From JAVJPJ01 sp040217295 (lineage in GTDB: Bacteria; Pseudomonadota; Alphaproteobacteria; Rhodobacterales; Rhodobacteraceae), in assembly GCA_964460185.1 (NCBI GenBank), contig CAYWTM010000004.1:1-64000 (forward strand): a stretch of 64,000 bases of DNA, written 5' to 3'. The notes below the pieces were generated by a model. That model was not told the DNA's origin. It ran no database searches and saw only the letters and a list, made by a program, of their open reading frames with translations. Shown here in pieces: positions 25,548-34,012 of this stretch (the first letter of the stretch is position 1; the number at the start of each line of letters is the position of its first letter). The translations under genes and the position numbers were made by a program.

Positions 25548-26753
25548 TCAGACCGCTTCGATCGCGACGGCAATTCCCTGCCCCACACCGATACACATCG
25601 TCGACAGCGCGCGCGTTCCGCCCTTGACCTGTAACTCAAGCGCCGCGGTGCCCACGATCCGCGCGCCCGACATGCCCAGCGGATGACCAAGGGCAATCGC
25701 GCCGCCATTCGGGTTCACACGCGGATCATCATCGGCAATCCCCAGATCGCGCAGGGTGGCAAGGCCCTGGCTCGCAAACGCCTCGTTCAACTCGATGACA
25801 TCGAAATCCGCCTGGGACAGCCCCAGCCGCGCCATCAGCCTTTTGGATGCCGGCGCGGGCCCGAATCCCATGATGCGCGGGGCCACGCCCGCCGTCGCCC
25901 CGCCCAGAACCCGCGCAATCGGCGTCAGACCATGGGCTTTTGCGCCGGCCTCGGATGCAAGGATCAACGCCGCCGCACCGTCATTGACGCCCGACGCATT
26001 GCCCGCCGTCACCGACCCGCCCTCGCGGAACGGCGCGCGCAGCTTTGCCAACGCCTCCAGCGTGGTTGAAGGGCGGGGATGTTCATCGACGTCCACCACC
26101 AGCGGATCCCCCTTGCGCTGAGGGATCGCAACCGGCGCGATCTCGGATGCGAACCGGCCGCTTTCCATGGCGACCCCGGCCTTCTGTTGAGACCGGACTG
26201 CAAAGGCATCCTGATCTTCGCGGCTGATCTTGAAATCCTCGGCCACGTTCTCGGCCGTCTCGGGCATGCTGTCGACGCCGTATTGGGCCTTCATCAGCGG
26301 ATTGATGAACCGCCATCCGATGGTCGTGTCATAGACCGCGTTCGACCTTGAAAACGCGCTGTCGGCCTTGGGCATCACAAAGGGCGCGCGCGACATGCTT
26401 TCGACGCCACCAGCAATCATCAGATCCGCCTCACCCGCCTTGATCGCGCGCGCGGCGGTGATGACAGCATCCATGCCAGAGCCGCACAGCCGATTCATCG
26501 TGGTGCCCGACACAGAGACAGGCAGACCGGCCAACAGCGCCGCCATCCGGGCCACGTTGCGGTTATCCTCACCGGCCTGGTTGGCGCAGCCATAAAAAAC
26601 ATCTTCGACCGCGTCCCAGTCGACGGCGGCATTGCGGGCCATCAGGGCCTTGAGCGGGATCGCCGCCAGGTCATCGGCCCGGACCGAGGACAGCGCCCCG
26701 CCGTAGCGCCCGATGGGGGTGCGGATGTAGTCGCAGATGTAGACGTCACGCAT
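25548..26753 (-). CDS. pcaF: 3-oxoadipyl-CoA thiolase (PcaF-like)
   Basis: 401-residue degradative thiolase cleaving 3-oxoadipyl-CoA (or a relative) with CoA to succinyl-CoA and acetyl-CoA. It begins MRDVYICDYIRTPIGRYGG as PcaF proteins do. The nucleophile Cys is in NRLCGSGMDAV, then NGGAIALGHPLGMSGARI and the second active Cys in STMCIGVGQG. Start at 26753; the longer frame runs into decayed sequence. It is the terminal step of a beta-ketoadipate-type route, downstream of the acyl-CoA dehydrogenase genes in the same orientation. Thiolases for other 3-ketoacyl-CoAs are close relatives, so the exact substrate is inferred. Confidence 0.85.
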   Translation of the reverse strand: MRDVYICDYIRTPIGRYGGALSSVRADDLAAIPLKALMARNAAVDWDAVEDVFYGCANQAGEDNRNVARMAALLAGLPVSVSGTTMNRLCGSGMDAVITAARAIKAGEADLMIAGGVESMSRAPFVMPKADSAFSRSNAVYDTTIGWRFINPLMKAQYGVDSMPETAENVAEDFKISREDQDAFAVRSQQKAGVAMESGRFASEIAPVAIPQRKGDPLVVDVDEHPRPSTTLEALAKLRAPFREGGSVTAGNASGVNDGAAALILASEAGAKAHGLTPIARVLGGATAGVAPRIMGFGPAPASKRLMARLGLSQADFDVIELNEAFASQGLATLRDLGIADDDPRVNPNGGAIALGHPLGMSGARIVGTAALELQVKGGTRALSTMCIGVGQGIAVAIEAV

Positions 26754-26763
26754 GTCCAGCCTT

Positions 26764-27041
26764 CCTGTTCTCGATCTCGGCGCGATCGCCGCGCATTGAC
26801 GTAGTGGCGCCGTCCAACGGAGCGGGTTCGACACCGGGCCCTTTGCCGCCGCTGTGGCTTCGATCCCTCGGATCACGCGGTCCGATGTTTCCCGAAACGC
26901 TCACCATGACGGGCCACCGCGCCAGCGCGCGAACCCATACCCGCGAACCGCCGCGACGTCGATATCCCCAAGGCATCGGGCGATGCCTTCGGCCAGCAGT
27001 CTTGCCGACCCTTTCACCATCGCGGGGCGCCTTGTCACGCA
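26764..27041 (-). pseudogene. fragment of FadB/FadJ-type 3-hydroxyacyl-CoA dehydrogenase, C-terminal part
   Basis: In the frame read down from 27041 the translation contains GSARLLAEGIARCLGDIDV followed by YGFARWRGGP. This is the hallmark C-terminal segment of the multifunctional fatty-oxidation protein (the repeat of the hydroxyacyl-CoA dehydrogenase C-domain). It runs into an in-frame TGA at 26903-26901. The frame then continues as FRETSDRVIRGIEATAAAKG and a proline-rich tail down to the thiolase start. The N-terminal hydratase and Rossmann domains are absent. It fills the 303-base gap between the acyl-CoA dehydrogenase and thiolase genes and looks like a deletion remnant. Confidence 0.65.
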
Positions 27042-27056
27042 TCATGACAGCCCCCT

Positions 27057-28250
27057 TCATTTGGGCAGGTCGAGGCTGGCACGGGCGAGCACGTTCCGCA
27101 TGATTTCGGTCGAGCCACCGAAAATCGTGGTTGGACGCGCCGCAAGGTAGGTGCCGGCCGCGTCGTGTCGACGATCTTCGCCCTGTGCAGGTTTCACCCC
27201 GGCAAGGCTGCCTGAGACCTGCATCAATTCTTCGGAAATGCGCTGGTAAAGCTCGCTTTGAAAGATCTTCAAGACGCCCACATCTGCCCCGATCGGAATG
27301 CCATCCTGAAGACGCTGGACATAGGTTTCAAACAGGTCCGTCAGATCCCCCAGATCCATGGCCAGCGCCGCGAACCGATCCCGGAACCCTCCATCGTCCC
27401 ACAGCCCGTTCTGTCTGGCCAAGGCCTCGAGCCGCGCCAACGCATTCGCCGACAGGCGGGGTGCGCCGATGAAGACGCGCTCATGGCCCAACAGCGCCTT
27501 GGCCATGGTCCAGCCGCCGTTCACCTCGCCCACGATGTTGCCGAACGGGATGCGCACCGTGTCCAGGAATATCTCGCAGAACTCCGCATGTCCTTCCAGG
27601 TTCTCGATGGGCCTCACCGTCACGCCAGGGGCATCCATCGGCACCAGGAGAAAGCTGATCCCGGCCTGTTTCCTGACTGTCTTGTCCGTTCGGGCGAGCA
27701 CAAAGACCATGTTGGCATCCGCGCCCAGCGTGACCCATGTCTTCTGCCCGTCGATGACCCAGTCATCCCCATCCCGAACAGCCGTTGTCCTGAGTGCTGC
27801 AAGATCGGACCCGGCCCCCGGTTCGCTATAGCCCTGCGCCCAGATATCTTGCCCCTTCAAGATACGAGGCAAGAAGTATTCGCGCTGCTCTTGTGTGCCG
27901 TATTGCATCAAGAGCGGGCCCAGCATCACGGTTCCGATGTCATGCACGCGCGCGCATCCGAAGCGCTCAAATTCTTCTATCAGAATTAAATGCTTGCCAG
28001 CCCCAAGGCCCATGCCCCCCGATGCCAGCGGCCAAGTCGGCGCGATCCAGCCCTTGCGGGCCAGAACCGCGTACCATGGGCGAACTTCGGGCCAGCGCAG
28101 GCGACGCTGAGCGTAGCGCGGAATGTCGGGGTAGTGCGTCTCGACAAATGCCCGGACCATGGCGCGAAAGTCATCGTCGGACATCGCGTTGAAATCGGGA
28201 TGTGGCGGATGATCCGCGATGAATGGCGGCGTGTCGTCGATATGCGTCAT
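27057..28250 (-). CDS. acyl-CoA dehydrogenase family protein (large partner)
   Basis: 397-residue FAD flavoprotein introducing an alpha-beta double bond in an acyl-CoA. It contains WAQGYSEPGAGSDLA, DGDDWVIDGQKTWVTLG, and the C-terminal IFGGSTEIMRN. At the position of the classic catalytic Glu (YEGT of medium-chain enzymes) it has GGST, as in many bacterial relatives that act in heteromeric pairs. Its start overlaps the stop of the neighbouring dehydrogenase gene (ATGA), supporting a two-subunit enzyme. The substrate is probably a bulky or branched acyl-CoA, not a plain fatty acid (inference from context). Confidence 0.9.
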   Translation of the reverse strand: MTHIDDTPPFIADHPPHPDFNAMSDDDFRAMVRAFVETHYPDIPRYAQRRLRWPEVRPWYAVLARKGWIAPTWPLASGGMGLGAGKHLILIEEFERFGCARVHDIGTVMLGPLLMQYGTQEQREYFLPRILKGQDIWAQGYSEPGAGSDLAALRTTAVRDGDDWVIDGQKTWVTLGADANMVFVLARTDKTVRKQAGISFLLVPMDAPGVTVRPIENLEGHAEFCEIFLDTVRIPFGNIVGEVNGGWTMAKALLGHERVFIGAPRLSANALARLEALARQNGLWDDGGFRDRFAALAMDLGDLTDLFETYVQRLQDGIPIGADVGVLKIFQSELYQRISEELMQVSGSLAGVKPAQGEDRRHDAAGTYLAARPTTIFGGSTEIMRNVLARASLDLPK

Positions 28251-29347
28251 GTGCAACCCGTTCCGACATGATCCGGCATGACGGCATCCCAATGATCCAT
28301 GAATCTCTTGCGCAGGCGGTATTCCGGCGCGAACTGTCCGGCCTCCACCATCGCCTTGCGAACGAACAGCCCGATATCGGCCTCGTCCGTGTAGCCGATG
28401 GCCCCGTGCATCTGAACGGCTTCGCGCGCGACAAGACGTGCCAGACCCGCCGCGCGGGCGCGGGCACGCAAGATCGCCATGTGCGTGCGGGTCGCATCCC
28501 CGCCCAGATCGCGGGCCGACGCGGCAGCCCCGATCACGGCCCGCGTCAGTTCAAGCTGCACCTTGATCTCGGTCGCGCGATGCTGAAGCGCCTGAAACCG
28601 CCCGATCGGGGCATCGAATTGCTGCCGCGTGCGCAAATAGTCCAGCGTGATGGCAAAGGCGCGATCCGAAACACCCAACAAATACCCCGCATGCAACAGC
28701 ATTGCGTCCTGAAGGCTTTCGTCCAGACCGATGCACGGATGCACATCGCAAGGCACCTCATCAAAGATCAGGTGCGCGTGAAAGGTTCCATCATGCATCT
28801 GCATTGGAGTGACGGTCAGACCGGCCGCGCCACGCGGCACCAGCGTCACGCCTTCGGGCGTGGTGACAACGAACAGGTCCGCACCCATGCCGCCCCCGAC
28901 CGCGATCTTGTTGCCGCTCAGTCGGCCGTCCGCAACGACAACCCCACCGCGCGGATCCATCCCGTCAGCCGAGGCCTGCCATGCGGCAACCAGCAGGACT
29001 TCTCCGCCAAGACCGGCGTTCAATTCCTCCCAAAGCCCCGCTTTTTCAAGAAGGCCCAAGCCAAGCACGGCAGGAATGAATGGCTCGGGCACCACCCCTT
29101 GCCCCAGGACGCTGCACAGCGCCACGGTTTCACGCAAACCCAACCCAAGACCGCCGGCATCCTCGGATACAAGAATACCAAGCCAGCCAAGGTCGAGCAT
29201 CTTGGCCCAGGTCTCGGGCGAAAACCCCGGCTCGACAAACCTGATGGCGCGCACCCGGTCGAGCGTGCCGTCTGAAGGCACCACCGCGCTCGCGCTGTCG
29301 CTCAGCATGCGGATGTTTTCGATCCAGCCGTCGGGATCCGGTTCCAT
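28247..29347 (-). CDS. acyl-CoA dehydrogenase family protein (small partner)
   Basis: 366 residues, a shorter and more diverged acyl-CoA dehydrogenase. Helical N-terminal part WAKMLDLGWLGILVSEDAGGLGLG, a weak middle beta-domain, and the C-terminal helical domain FDAPIGRFQALQHRATEIKV ... QMHGAIGYTDEADIGLFVRK. The middle domain lacks the usual flavin-contact blocks. With the overlapping neighbour it matches the layout of alpha2beta2 dehydrogenases known from steroid side-chain catabolism. Start at 29347 has GAGAGG upstream; the longer frame to 29461 overlaps the MaoC gene. Confidence 0.85.
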   Translation of the reverse strand: MEPDPDGWIENIRMLSDSASAVVPSDGTLDRVRAIRFVEPGFSPETWAKMLDLGWLGILVSEDAGGLGLGLRETVALCSVLGQGVVPEPFIPAVLGLGLLEKAGLWEELNAGLGGEVLLVAAWQASADGMDPRGGVVVADGRLSGNKIAVGGGMGADLFVVTTPEGVTLVPRGAAGLTVTPMQMHDGTFHAHLIFDEVPCDVHPCIGLDESLQDAMLLHAGYLLGVSDRAFAITLDYLRTRQQFDAPIGRFQALQHRATEIKVQLELTRAVIGAAASARDLGGDATRTHMAILRARARAAGLARLVAREAVQMHGAIGYTDEADIGLFVRKAMVEAGQFAPEYRLRKRFMDHWDAVMPDHVGTGCT

Positions 29348-29433
29348 TGTCGGCCTCTCGTCTTTTGCCACACAGCCACAAACCTGGCTTTCGGTGTCGA
29401 TCCAATCGTTTGCCCCGAGATCTCGGCGCCGTC

Positions 29434-29892
29434 TCAGGGTTCGCTGATCAATATGATGCAATCGGCAACCAGGGCGGTCCGGCCCGGCGTGTCGACCTCG
29501 ATCGTGGATGTCAGGGAAATTCGCGTGCCATGCCGATGCGGGCAGATCTCGGCCACTGTCTGCATCAACCGAATGGGTGCCCCGACCGGCACCGGCGCGG
29601 TGAAACGGACGCGATCATAGCCATAGTTCAGACCCGCACCCCGGCGTTCGATACGAAACAGTTCTCGCTGCCAGGCGGGAATCAGCGACAGCACAAACAG
29701 GCCATGGACGATGGTGCGCCCATCCGGCCACTCACGCGCGGCGCGCTCTGCATCGACATGAATCCATTGATCGTCGCCCGAAAGATCCGCAAAGGAATTG
29801 ACCTCGTCCTGGCCCAAGGACCGCCACGCCGTAGGGCCAAGTCGCTCGCCGATGTGATCGGCGAATGCCGCTGGTGTCTGCAAGACAAGCAT
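29434..29892 (-). CDS. MaoC-like (R)-specific enoyl-CoA hydratase/dehydratase
   Basis: 152 residues, single hot-dog domain. The hydratase-2 motif is in FADLSGDDQWIHVDAERA (Asp and His catalytic pair), followed by IVHGLFVLSLIPAW. It hydrates a trans-2-enoyl-CoA. First gene of the minus operon MaoC - acyl-CoA dehydrogenase pair - (decayed FadJ) - thiolase. The decayed dehydrogenase means one oxidation step must now be done elsewhere. Start at 29892 with AAAAAGG upstream; a longer frame runs into the promoter. Confidence 0.88.
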   Translation of the reverse strand: MLVLQTPAAFADHIGERLGPTAWRSLGQDEVNSFADLSGDDQWIHVDAERAAREWPDGRTIVHGLFVLSLIPAWQRELFRIERRGAGLNYGYDRVRFTAPVPVGAPIRLMQTVAEICPHRHGTRISLTSTIEVDTPGRTALVADCIILISEP

Positions 29893-29939
29893 GAGAGCGC
29901 CTTTTTCCAACAAATCCCAATTGCGTAAGCACCAAAAAA

Positions 29940-29952
29940 CTATATAACTAGC
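29940..29952 (-). promoter_or_regulatory. candidate GntR operator in the MaoC / enol-lactonase divergent promoter
   Basis: The minus strand reads GCTAGTTATATAG. It lies between two divergent operons, 48 bases from the MaoC start and 96 from the hydrolase start, so one bound regulator could control both. Related sites lie at 35352, 39266 and 42880. UTRA-type GntR proteins usually bind short AT-centred palindromes like this. Confidence 0.55.
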
Positions 29953-30047
29953 TTTTATGGCGGTCAACGCCCCACGTCACCAGACGTGCAGTCCGCGCCG
30001 AAGCGGTTGCAATGACCAAAACCTGAACAAGGACGCCGGCGAACGCA

Positions 30048-30881
30048 ATGGGACCATCCACGACCGCCCCCAGAATTCTTCGGGTCTCACGCGACGGGTA
30101 TGATCTGCACGCCGAGGTCATCGCTCCGGGCACGGCAGACGCGCCATGGATCGTGTTCAGCAATTCCCTGGTCACCGACCTGACCATATGGGACGCACAG
30201 GCCGCAGCGCTGGCCGGGCGGTTCGGCCTCCTGCGCTACGACCAGGCGGGCCACGGAAAATCAGGGCAGCCGGGCCACGGGGTGGATTTCGACAGTCTGG
30301 GGCGCGATGTCCTGGCCGTGATGGATGCCGCCGGCGTCCGGACAGCGGTCTTTGTCGGGCTTTCGATGGGCGTGCCAACCGGGCTGGCCGCGCACCGGCT
30401 GGCTGCAGGGCGGTTCGACGCACTGGTCCTTTCAGACGGGCAAGCCAAGACAGCGCCCGGCGGCGCCGCAGGATGGCAAGAACGTATCGCCGGGGCCGCA
30501 AGCTCGGGCATGGCCGCGTTCGCGCAGGCCACGGCCGACCGCTGGCTGACCGAATCCGCCGGACCAACCATGCGTGCGCGACTTGTCGACATGATTGCCG
30601 CGACTTCCCTTGAAGGCTTCAGCCTTTGCGCGACGGCCCTGATGGATTATGACTACCTGTCCGAACTTGGGCGCATTGACTGCCCCACCCTGTTGCTGGC
30701 CGGGGCCGAGGATGGCGCCATGCCCGACAGCATGGCCACCAAGCTTCTGCCGGCGATCGCTGGGGCTTCGATGACGGTCATCCCGAATGCGGGCCACGTG
30801 CCCTGCTTTGAACAACCCGAGGCGTTTACCGCAGCACTCTCGGAATTCCTGGACAACATCACATCACAGGTGTCGGCATGA
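30048..30881 (+). CDS. alpha/beta hydrolase, 3-oxoadipate enol-lactonase (PcaD)-like
   Basis: 277 residues with a complete catalytic triad: Ser in FVGLSMGV, Asp in AGAEDGAMP, His in NAGHVPCFEQP. Also RYDQAGHGKSG and FSNSLVTDLTIWD, both typical of PcaD-type enol-lactonases (FSNSLGTDLxMWD). It would open a muconolactone-derived enol-lactone to the 3-oxoadipate-type acid. First gene of a plus operon in which each gene overlaps the next by four bases. The actual lactone may be substituted; no muconate cycloisomerase gene is seen in the window. Confidence 0.82.
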   Translation: MGPSTTAPRILRVSRDGYDLHAEVIAPGTADAPWIVFSNSLVTDLTIWDAQAAALAGRFGLLRYDQAGHGKSGQPGHGVDFDSLGRDVLAVMDAAGVRTAVFVGLSMGVPTGLAAHRLAAGRFDALVLSDGQAKTAPGGAAGWQERIAGAASSGMAAFAQATADRWLTESAGPTMRARLVDMIAATSLEGFSLCATALMDYDYLSELGRIDCPTLLLAGAEDGAMPDSMATKLLPAIAGASMTVIPNAGHVPCFEQPEAFTAALSEFLDNITSQVSA

Positions 30882-31552
30882 AGCTTCACTGGTCGCCCCG
30901 GTCGCCATTCGTGCGCAAGGTCAATATCGTGCTGGAAGACTGCGGCATGACCGATGCGGTCGAACGCATCCGGTCGGTCGCGGTGTTCGCGGCCCCCCCC
31001 AATCCGGATATCCTGGCGGACAATCCCCTGGGCAAGATCCCGGTTCTTGTCACCGATGACGGCCAGCGCTTGTTTGATTCGCGGGTCATCTGTGAATACC
31101 TGATCGGGCTGGCCAACCGCCCCGACCTGCTGCCATCGGACCCCGCCGCGCGGATCGCGCATCTGCGCTGGCAGGCCCTGGGGGATGGGTTGACGGACAT
31201 CTTGCTTTTGTGGCGGACCGAACGCGCACGGGGCGACAGGGCGGATCCCGTTATCCTCGCCGCGTTCGAGGCCAAGACCCGCGCAGCACTTGCCACGCTG
31301 GAAGCCGAAAGCGCCGATCTGGCGCGGGTGCCCTTCGGGCTTGGCCATATCGCGATCATCTGCGCCCTTGGCCAGCTCGACTTCCGCTATGCCGGTTGCG
31401 GATGGCGTGCCGCCCTGCCCGGCCTTGCCAAATGGGAGGCCGAGGTGGCCACCCGCCCGTCCGTCGCGGCAACCGCCATTGTCGATGATGGTGCCGGCCC
31501 TGCCGGGCCCGCCGATGAAACCCCTGCCTTCACCTATGAGACACACCAATGA
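30878..31552 (+). CDS. glutathione S-transferase family protein
   Basis: 224 residues. N-terminal thioredoxin-like domain SPRSPFVRKVNIVLED, the cis-Pro glutathione-binding segment NPLGKIPVLVTDDG and DSRVICEYL, and an all-helical C-terminal domain. Members in catabolic operons serve as isomerases (maleylpyruvate, maleylacetoacetate types) or glutathione-lyases. Overlaps both neighbours by ATGA. The role as an isomerase of a ring-cleavage product is inferred from position only. Confidence 0.85.
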   Translation: MKLHWSPRSPFVRKVNIVLEDCGMTDAVERIRSVAVFAAPPNPDILADNPLGKIPVLVTDDGQRLFDSRVICEYLIGLANRPDLLPSDPAARIAHLRWQALGDGLTDILLLWRTERARGDRADPVILAAFEAKTRAALATLEAESADLARVPFGLGHIAIICALGQLDFRYAGCGWRAALPGLAKWEAEVATRPSVAATAIVDDGAGPAGPADETPAFTYETHQ

Positions 31553-32745
31553 CCGGACCCCTCAAACACATTCGCGTTCTGGACCTGTCCCGCATCATGG
31601 CGGGCCCGTGGGCAGGGCAGATCCTGGCCGATCTCGGTGCCGAGGTGATCAAGGTGGAACGCGCGGGCGTGGGCGACGATACCCGCCGTTGGGGGCCGCC
31701 CTACCTGCAAGGGTCCGACGGCAGGGACACCGCGGAATCGGGCTATTACCTGTCGGTCAACCGGGGCAAGAAATCGATCGAGATCGACCTGGCCACGGCA
31801 GAGGGGCAGGCGATCGTCAAAGGCATCGCCGCGCAATCCGATATCCTGCTGGAAAACTTCAAGGTCGGCACCCTCGAACGCTACGGCCTTGGGGCGCAGG
31901 ATCTCAAGGCGATCAACCCGGAACTGATCTATTGCTCGATCACCGGCTTTGGCCAGGACGGGCCGCGTGCCGATGACGTCGCGTATGACTTCATGATCCA
32001 GGCGATGGGCGGCTTGATGAGCATCACCGGTGCGCCGGATGACGCGCCCGGTGGCGGGCCGCAAAAAGTGGGCGTGCCGATCGTGGACATCATGACCGGC
32101 ATGTATGCCGCGATCGCGGTTCTGGCGGCCCTGGCCGAACGCTCCCAAAGCGGCAAGGGCGACAGCGTCGATATCGCCATGCTGGATGTCGCGACCGCCA
32201 TGCTGGCCAACCAGGCGATGAACTACCTCGTCTCGGACAAGGTGCCGGTGCGCCGTGGCAACAAACACCCGAACATCCAGCCGCAAGACGTGTTCCCGGT
32301 TCGCGACGGGCACATCGTTCTGGCCGTCGGCAATGACGAACAATTCGTCCGTTTCGCCCGCGCCATCGGCCTGCCCGACCTGTCCGACGATCCGCGCTAC
32401 GCCACCAATCGCGAACGGGTGAACAACCTTGGCACCCTGCACCCGCTGATCAGCGCGAAATTCGCCGAACGGGATCTGGGACACTGGCTGGCGGCGCTTG
32501 GCGCCGAAAAGGTCCCGTGCGGGCCCATCAACACGGTGCCTATGGTGTTCGACGAACCCCAGGTGAAACATCGCAAGATGCTGCGCGACCTGCCGCACCC
32601 GCTGGCGGGAACCGTGAAATCGGTTGTCAGCCCGATGCGTTTCGACCGATCCGCGTTGAGTTTCGACCGACCGCCCCCGCTTTTGGGGCAAGATACCGAT
32701 GCCGTTCTGAAAGAGCTCGGCCTGACGTTGGAGGGCACCCCATGA
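31549..32745 (+). CDS. CaiB/BaiF (class III) CoA-transferase
   Basis: 398 residues. The N-terminal Rossmann part opens with VLDLSRIMAGPWAGQILADLGAEVIKVE, the family hallmark, and the catalytic aspartate is Asp180 in VPIVDIMTG. It transfers CoA from a donor thioester to a carboxylate without hydrolysis, probably activating the 3-oxoadipate-like acid before the thiolase. It takes the place that PcaIJ holds in the standard pathway. Four-base overlaps with both neighbours. Confidence 0.93.
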   Translation: MTGPLKHIRVLDLSRIMAGPWAGQILADLGAEVIKVERAGVGDDTRRWGPPYLQGSDGRDTAESGYYLSVNRGKKSIEIDLATAEGQAIVKGIAAQSDILLENFKVGTLERYGLGAQDLKAINPELIYCSITGFGQDGPRADDVAYDFMIQAMGGLMSITGAPDDAPGGGPQKVGVPIVDIMTGMYAAIAVLAALAERSQSGKGDSVDIAMLDVATAMLANQAMNYLVSDKVPVRRGNKHPNIQPQDVFPVRDGHIVLAVGNDEQFVRFARAIGLPDLSDDPRYATNRERVNNLGTLHPLISAKFAERDLGHWLAALGAEKVPCGPINTVPMVFDEPQVKHRKMLRDLPHPLAGTVKSVVSPMRFDRSALSFDRPPPLLGQDTDAVLKELGLTLEGTP

Positions 32746-33353
32746 GCACACCCCGAATTCCCCTGCCCGGCCCGGACGAGATGACCGCCGCGCAACGCGC
32801 CGTTTTCGACAAGATCGTCAGCGGCCCGCGCGGGACACTGGTGGGCCCGTTGCGCGCTGCCATGCACAACCCGGCGCTGGCGGATTGCTGGCAAGCGCTC
32901 GGGCAGGTGTTGCGGTATGAAACCAGCCTGCCCGACAGCCTCAATGAACTGGCGATCCTTGTCGCCGCGCGCCACTGGAACAGCGAACTGGAATGGACGA
33001 TCCACGCCGGCGCCGCCCGGCGCGCCGGCCTGGACGAAGGCGTGATCGAGGCGCTGCGCGCGGGCCGCCTGCCGGATTTCACCTCCGAGGCAGAGCGCGA
33101 GATCTACGAATTCAGCCGCCAATTGCTGGAGACCGGACGCGTCAGCGAGGCCTCCTACACGGCTGTGCGGGCGCGCTGGGATGCGCTTGGCGTTGTGGAA
33201 CTGACGGCGCTGGTCGGGTATTACTCCATGGTGGCCATGACGCTGAACGCGCATGGAATTCCACTGCCTGACCATATCCCGGCCGAACTGAACAGCACAC
33301 CGGACACCCGCACGGCGCTGCCCCCATCCCTGCGTCCCGCAACCGCACAGTAG
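32742..33353 (+). CDS. carboxymuconolactone decarboxylase family protein
   Basis: 203 residues, all-helical AhpD/CMD fold. LAILVAARHWNSELEWTIHAGAARRAGL is the family core. The CxxC pair of AhpD peroxidase-type members is absent, and the Glu and His in ELEWTIHA suit the decarboxylase type. It may remove the carboxyl from a muconolactone, giving the substrate for the enol-lactonase upstream. ATGA overlap with the CoA-transferase. The decarboxylase role is inferred from family and neighbours. Confidence 0.85.
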   Translation: MSTPRIPLPGPDEMTAAQRAVFDKIVSGPRGTLVGPLRAAMHNPALADCWQALGQVLRYETSLPDSLNELAILVAARHWNSELEWTIHAGAARRAGLDEGVIEALRAGRLPDFTSEAEREIYEFSRQLLETGRVSEASYTAVRARWDALGVVELTALVGYYSMVAMTLNAHGIPLPDHIPAELNSTPDTRTALPPSLRPATAQ

Positions 33354-33363
33354 GGTCAGGCCG

Positions 33364-33972
33364 ATGTTCTACGATCCACGCAGCGAAGATCACGGGTTGG
33401 CACGCAATCCATGGACGTCCCTGATCGTGCCGCGCCCCATCGGCTGGATCTCAAGCCTGGCGTCCGACGGCGTCGCGAACCTGGCGCCCTACAGTTTTTT
33501 CAACGCGGTGTCGGGTATGCCGCCCTTTGTCATGTTCTCGTCGGCCGGTCGCAAGGACAGCCAGACCAATATCGAGGCCACGGGCGAATTCGTGGTGAAC
33601 ATGGCGACCGCCGACCTGGCCGAGGCGTTGAACATCTCGTCCGCGACGGTCCCGCCCGGCGTGGATGAATTCGACCTTTGCGGTCTTGAGAAGGCCGCCT
33701 GCCGAAACGTGGCCGTGCCCCGTGTGGCGGCTTCGCCGGTGGCGCTGGAATGCGTCTTGAACCAGATCGTGCCGCTGACGGCGCGGGACGGCACGAAAGC
33801 CCGGTCCGAGGTCATCTTTGGCGAGGTCGTGGGCATCCATATTGCGGACAGTGTGATCGTGGACGGCAAGCTGGATATCACCCTGATGCGTCCGCTCGCC
33901 CGTCTGGGATACATGGATTACGCGATCACCGATGACGTGTTCGAAATGGCGCGCCCCGTGGTCGGCGACTAG
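33364..33972 (+). CDS. flavin reductase family protein (FMN-binding split barrel)
   Basis: 202 residues. PRPIGWISSLASDGVANLAPYSFFNAVSG is the FMN-binding signature of this family, followed by KDSQTNIEATGEFVVNM. It could supply reduced flavin to a two-component monooxygenase, or itself act on a substrate. No partner monooxygenase is encoded in this window. Last gene of the plus operon, 41 bases from the convergent CoA-transferase stop. Confidence 0.88.
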   Translation: MFYDPRSEDHGLARNPWTSLIVPRPIGWISSLASDGVANLAPYSFFNAVSGMPPFVMFSSAGRKDSQTNIEATGEFVVNMATADLAEALNISSATVPPGVDEFDLCGLEKAACRNVAVPRVAASPVALECVLNQIVPLTARDGTKARSEVIFGEVVGIHIADSVIVDGKLDITLMRPLARLGYMDYAITDDVFEMARPVVGD

Positions 33973-34012
33973 CCCTGCACGCCCGTCCATTCTGCGGCCT
34001 GCCGACCAATCC

